DNA from: Alphaproteobacteria bacterium
Lineage (GTDB): Bacteria > Pseudomonadota > Alphaproteobacteria > Puniceispirillales > Puniceispirillaceae
DNA length: 7,679 nt
Direction of reading: 5' to 3'
Assembly (NCBI GenBank): GCA_022425565.1
Contig: JAKMFG010000283.1
Span: 1-7,679 of the forward strand
Positions within the stretch are counted from its first letter, which is position 1; every line of letters begins with the position of its first letter. Position numbers and translations under genes: made by a program. The notes under the pieces are model-generated. The model searched no databases. It had not been told where the DNA came from and was given only the letters and a program-made list of their open reading frames with translations. Positions 6,427 through 7,679 of this stretch are shown one piece after another.

Positions 6427-7425
6427 TCAGCCCTTTGCCAGCAGCCTTGCCGCATCGGGCGCGAAATAGGTCAGAATGGCGTCGGCGCCTGCACGCTTGA
6501 AACCAAGAAGGCTTTCCATCATCGCGCGCTCGCCGTCAAGCCAGTTATTGGCACTGGCAGCCTTGATCATCGCATATTCGCCAGACACCTGATAGGCAAC
6601 GCAAGGCACGCCGAATTCGGCCTTTGCGCGGCTCAGAATGTCGAGATAGGGCATGCCGGGCTTGATGATGATGATGTCGGCACCTTCGGCAAGGTCGAGG
6701 CTGATCTCGTGCATCGCCTCGTCGCTATTGGCCGGGTTCATCTGGTAGCTGGCTTTGCCATCCCCACCGGCGAGCTTGCTGGCCCCGACGGCCTCGCGGA
6801 ACGGACCGTAAAATCCCGAGGCGTATTTCGCCGCGTAGGACATGATCTGAACATTCTGGTGGCCGGCATCGTCGAGCACGTCGCGGATCGCGGCGACACG
6901 GCCGTCCATCATGTCGGAAGGCGCGATGATATCGCATCCGGCATCTGCCTGGCACACCGCCTGCCGGCAGAGTGCCGCAACAGTCTCGTCATTCACGATC
7001 TCGCCATCACGCAGAATGCCGTCATGGCCATGGTCGGTGAACGGGTCGAGCGCCACATCGCAGATCACGCCGAGTTTGGGACAGGCCTGTTTGATGGCGC
7101 GTACGGCCCGGCAGACCAGATTGTCGCCATCACCCGCCAGCGTGCCATCATTGTCCTTAAGGGCCGGGTCGATCGACGGAAAGACGGCAATGGCCGGAAT
7201 GCCAAGAGCCTCCGCTTCCTGCGCCTGCGTGACCAGCCGGTCGATGCTGTGACGCGAAACGCCGGGCATCGATGTCACCGGTTCAACCGTGTCATCACCC
7301 TTGATGACGAACAGCGGCCAGATCAGATCGTCGACCGACAGCTTGTGCTCGGCAAGCATGCGGCGCGAGAACGCCTTCATCCTGTTGCGGCGCATGCGTG
7401 TGGCCGGGTATTGACCTCTGCTCAT
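6427..7425 (-). CDS. hemB: Porphobilinogen synthase (delta-aminolevulinic acid dehydratase)
   Basis: HemB condenses two 5-aminolevulinate molecules to porphobilinogen, the second committed step of haem and other tetrapyrrole synthesis, in the cytosol. The 332-residue product fits the family length. The conserved N-terminal arm PATRMRRNR (7-15) is present. The two active-site lysines are Lys200 in AAKYASGFYGPFR and Lys255 in IIIKPGMPYLD. The metal-site stretch reads DVALDPFTDHGHDG (123-136), with Asp residues where zinc-dependent enzymes such as E. coli HemB have three cysteines. That is the aspartate-rich, magnesium-type form known from Pseudomonas and Bradyrhizobium. The start at 7425 is preferred over the in-frame ATG at 7473. 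GGAG (complement of 7431-7434) lies five nt upstream of 7425, the conserved arm follows directly, and the longer start has no ribosome-binding site. Confidence 0.97.
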   Translation of the reverse strand: MSRGQYPATRMRRNRMKAFSRRMLAEHKLSVDDLIWPLFVIKGDDTVEPVTSMPGVSRHSIDRLVTQAQEAEALGIPAIAVFPSIDPALKDNDGTLAGDGDNLVCRAVRAIKQACPKLGVICDVALDPFTDHGHDGILRDGEIVNDETVAALCRQAVCQADAGCDIIAPSDMMDGRVAAIRDVLDDAGHQNVQIMSYAAKYASGFYGPFREAVGASKLAGGDGKASYQMNPANSDEAMHEISLDLAEGADIIIIKPGMPYLDILSRAKAEFGVPCVAYQVSGEYAMIKAASANNWLDGERAMMESLLGFKRAGADAILTYFAPDAARLLAKG

Positions 7426-7470
7426 CTTCGCTCCAAATCTCAGGGAGGGGAGTGCCCACCTCGTTTGGGA

Positions 7471-7499
7471 CATATAGCCAGCATCGGGACGCGACGCAA
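7471..7499 (-). promoter_or_regulatory. Candidate hemB promoter
   Basis: On the leftward strand TTGCGT (complement of 7494-7499) and TATATG (complement of 7471-7476) are separated by exactly 17 nt. They match the sigma-70-type consensus at three of six and four of six positions, with the strongest -35 bases (TTG) present. Transcription would start near 7464, giving a leader of about 40 nt before the hemB ATG at 7425. The -35 box touches the start codon of the divergent gene at 7499. This is the best leftward candidate in the 73-nt divergent spacer, but it is a weak match. Confidence 0.35.
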
Positions 7500-7679
7500 T
7501 GCAGCAGGATGATATCCGATTTTCAACACATGGTGGAGCAGGGCTTGTCCTGATCGACCGACCGAAGGCCCTGAATGCGCTGAGCTACGACATGGCGGTC
7601 GCCCTTCGTGGGCAGCTTGCGCTATGGGGCGAGGATGACACTGTAAGCCATGTGGTAATGGCCGGGTCGGAGCCACGCG
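7499..7679 (+). CDS. Enoyl-CoA hydratase/isomerase superfamily protein, N-terminal fragment (possibly 3-hydroxyisobutyryl-CoA hydrolase)
   Basis: Only the first 60 codons are in the window, and the frame stays open to the right edge. The fragment shows the crotonase-fold start: a short beta-hairpin (IRFSTHGGAGLVLIDRP) and then the signature RPKALNALSYDM. Next comes a helix ending LALWGEDDTVSHVVMAGSEPR. In crotonases an oxyanion-hole motif such as AFCAGGD would follow, but it lies outside the window. The L-x-x-W-x-x-D-x-x-V spacing and MAG-S-E-P-R wording resemble 3-hydroxyisobutyryl-CoA hydrolases of valine breakdown more than simple enoyl-CoA hydratases. That sub-assignment is a guess. ATG 7499 is the only possible upstream start, because an in-frame TAG lies at 7475-7477. 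A weak CGGGA-like ribosome-binding site precedes it. The gene is divergent from hemB. Confidence 0.8.
   Translation, partial: MQQDDIRFSTHGGAGLVLIDRPKALNALSYDMAVALRGQLALWGEDDTVSHVVMAGSEPR

Noticed and set aside
7426..7473. A longer hemB start at 7473
   Set aside because: It has no ribosome-binding site, and the 16 added residues are not part of the conserved HemB arm. The 7425 start has GGAG five nt upstream.
6274..7512. A 412-codon rightward open frame antisense to hemB and the start of ilvA
   Set aside because: It is the GC-rich mirror of hemB and ilvA, both of which are unmistakable on the other strand. Its translation shows no recognisable domain and is rich in the His/Arg/Asp composition expected of an antisense frame.
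1..7679. A mobile element, defence island, biosynthetic cluster or other new multi-gene system
   Set aside because: Every substantial frame belongs to a recognised housekeeping family, no spacer exceeds 93 nt, and there are no transposase, integrase, terminal-repeat or spacer-repeat signatures.

Overview
The window is a GC-rich (about 60% by eye) stretch of bacterial chromosome carrying densely packed housekeeping genes. The protein families, the order rnc-era-recO-parC, the Bpt-type N-end-rule transferase and the metal site of HemB all point to an alphaproteobacterium. A Rhodospirillales-like or marine SAR116-like lineage is possible, but I cannot fix the order from sequence alone.

Layout: positions 1-4292 run rightward. 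They hold the 3' part of rnc (RNase III), complete era (ribosome-assembly GTPase), complete recO (recombination mediator), a 93-nt spacer with two possible RNA hairpins, and complete parC (topoisomerase IV subunit A). rnc/era and era/recO overlap by exactly 8 nt in the same ATG-N-CTGA arrangement, so the first three genes look translationally coupled. Positions 4309-7425 run leftward. Read in their own direction they are hemB (porphobilinogen synthase), an ACT-domain threonine ammonia-lyase (ilvA/tdcB-like) and bpt (aspartate/glutamate leucyltransferase). bpt and parC converge with only 16 nt between stop codons. At the right edge a divergent gene starts at 7499 and leaves the window. It is the N-terminus of an enoyl-CoA hydratase/isomerase superfamily protein.

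Roles: the rightward set covers RNA processing and ribosome maturation (rnc, era), repair (recO) and chromosome decatenation (parC). The leftward set covers tetrapyrrole synthesis, threonine deamination toward 2-oxobutanoate and isoleucine, and N-degron tagging of proteins. No shared pathway links the leftward genes, so their grouping is probably positional.

I see no mobile element, CRISPR array, tRNA, rRNA, phage gene or defence system, and no undescribed multi-gene system. The points most worth a second look are small. A perfect 17-bp tandem duplication abuts the ilvA ribosome-binding site and could pair with it. ParC has alanine at the classic quinolone-resistance serine position. Paired hairpins lie between recO and parC. 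Alternative hairpins lie between ilvA and bpt. A candidate hemB promoter has its -35 box over the start of the divergent gene.
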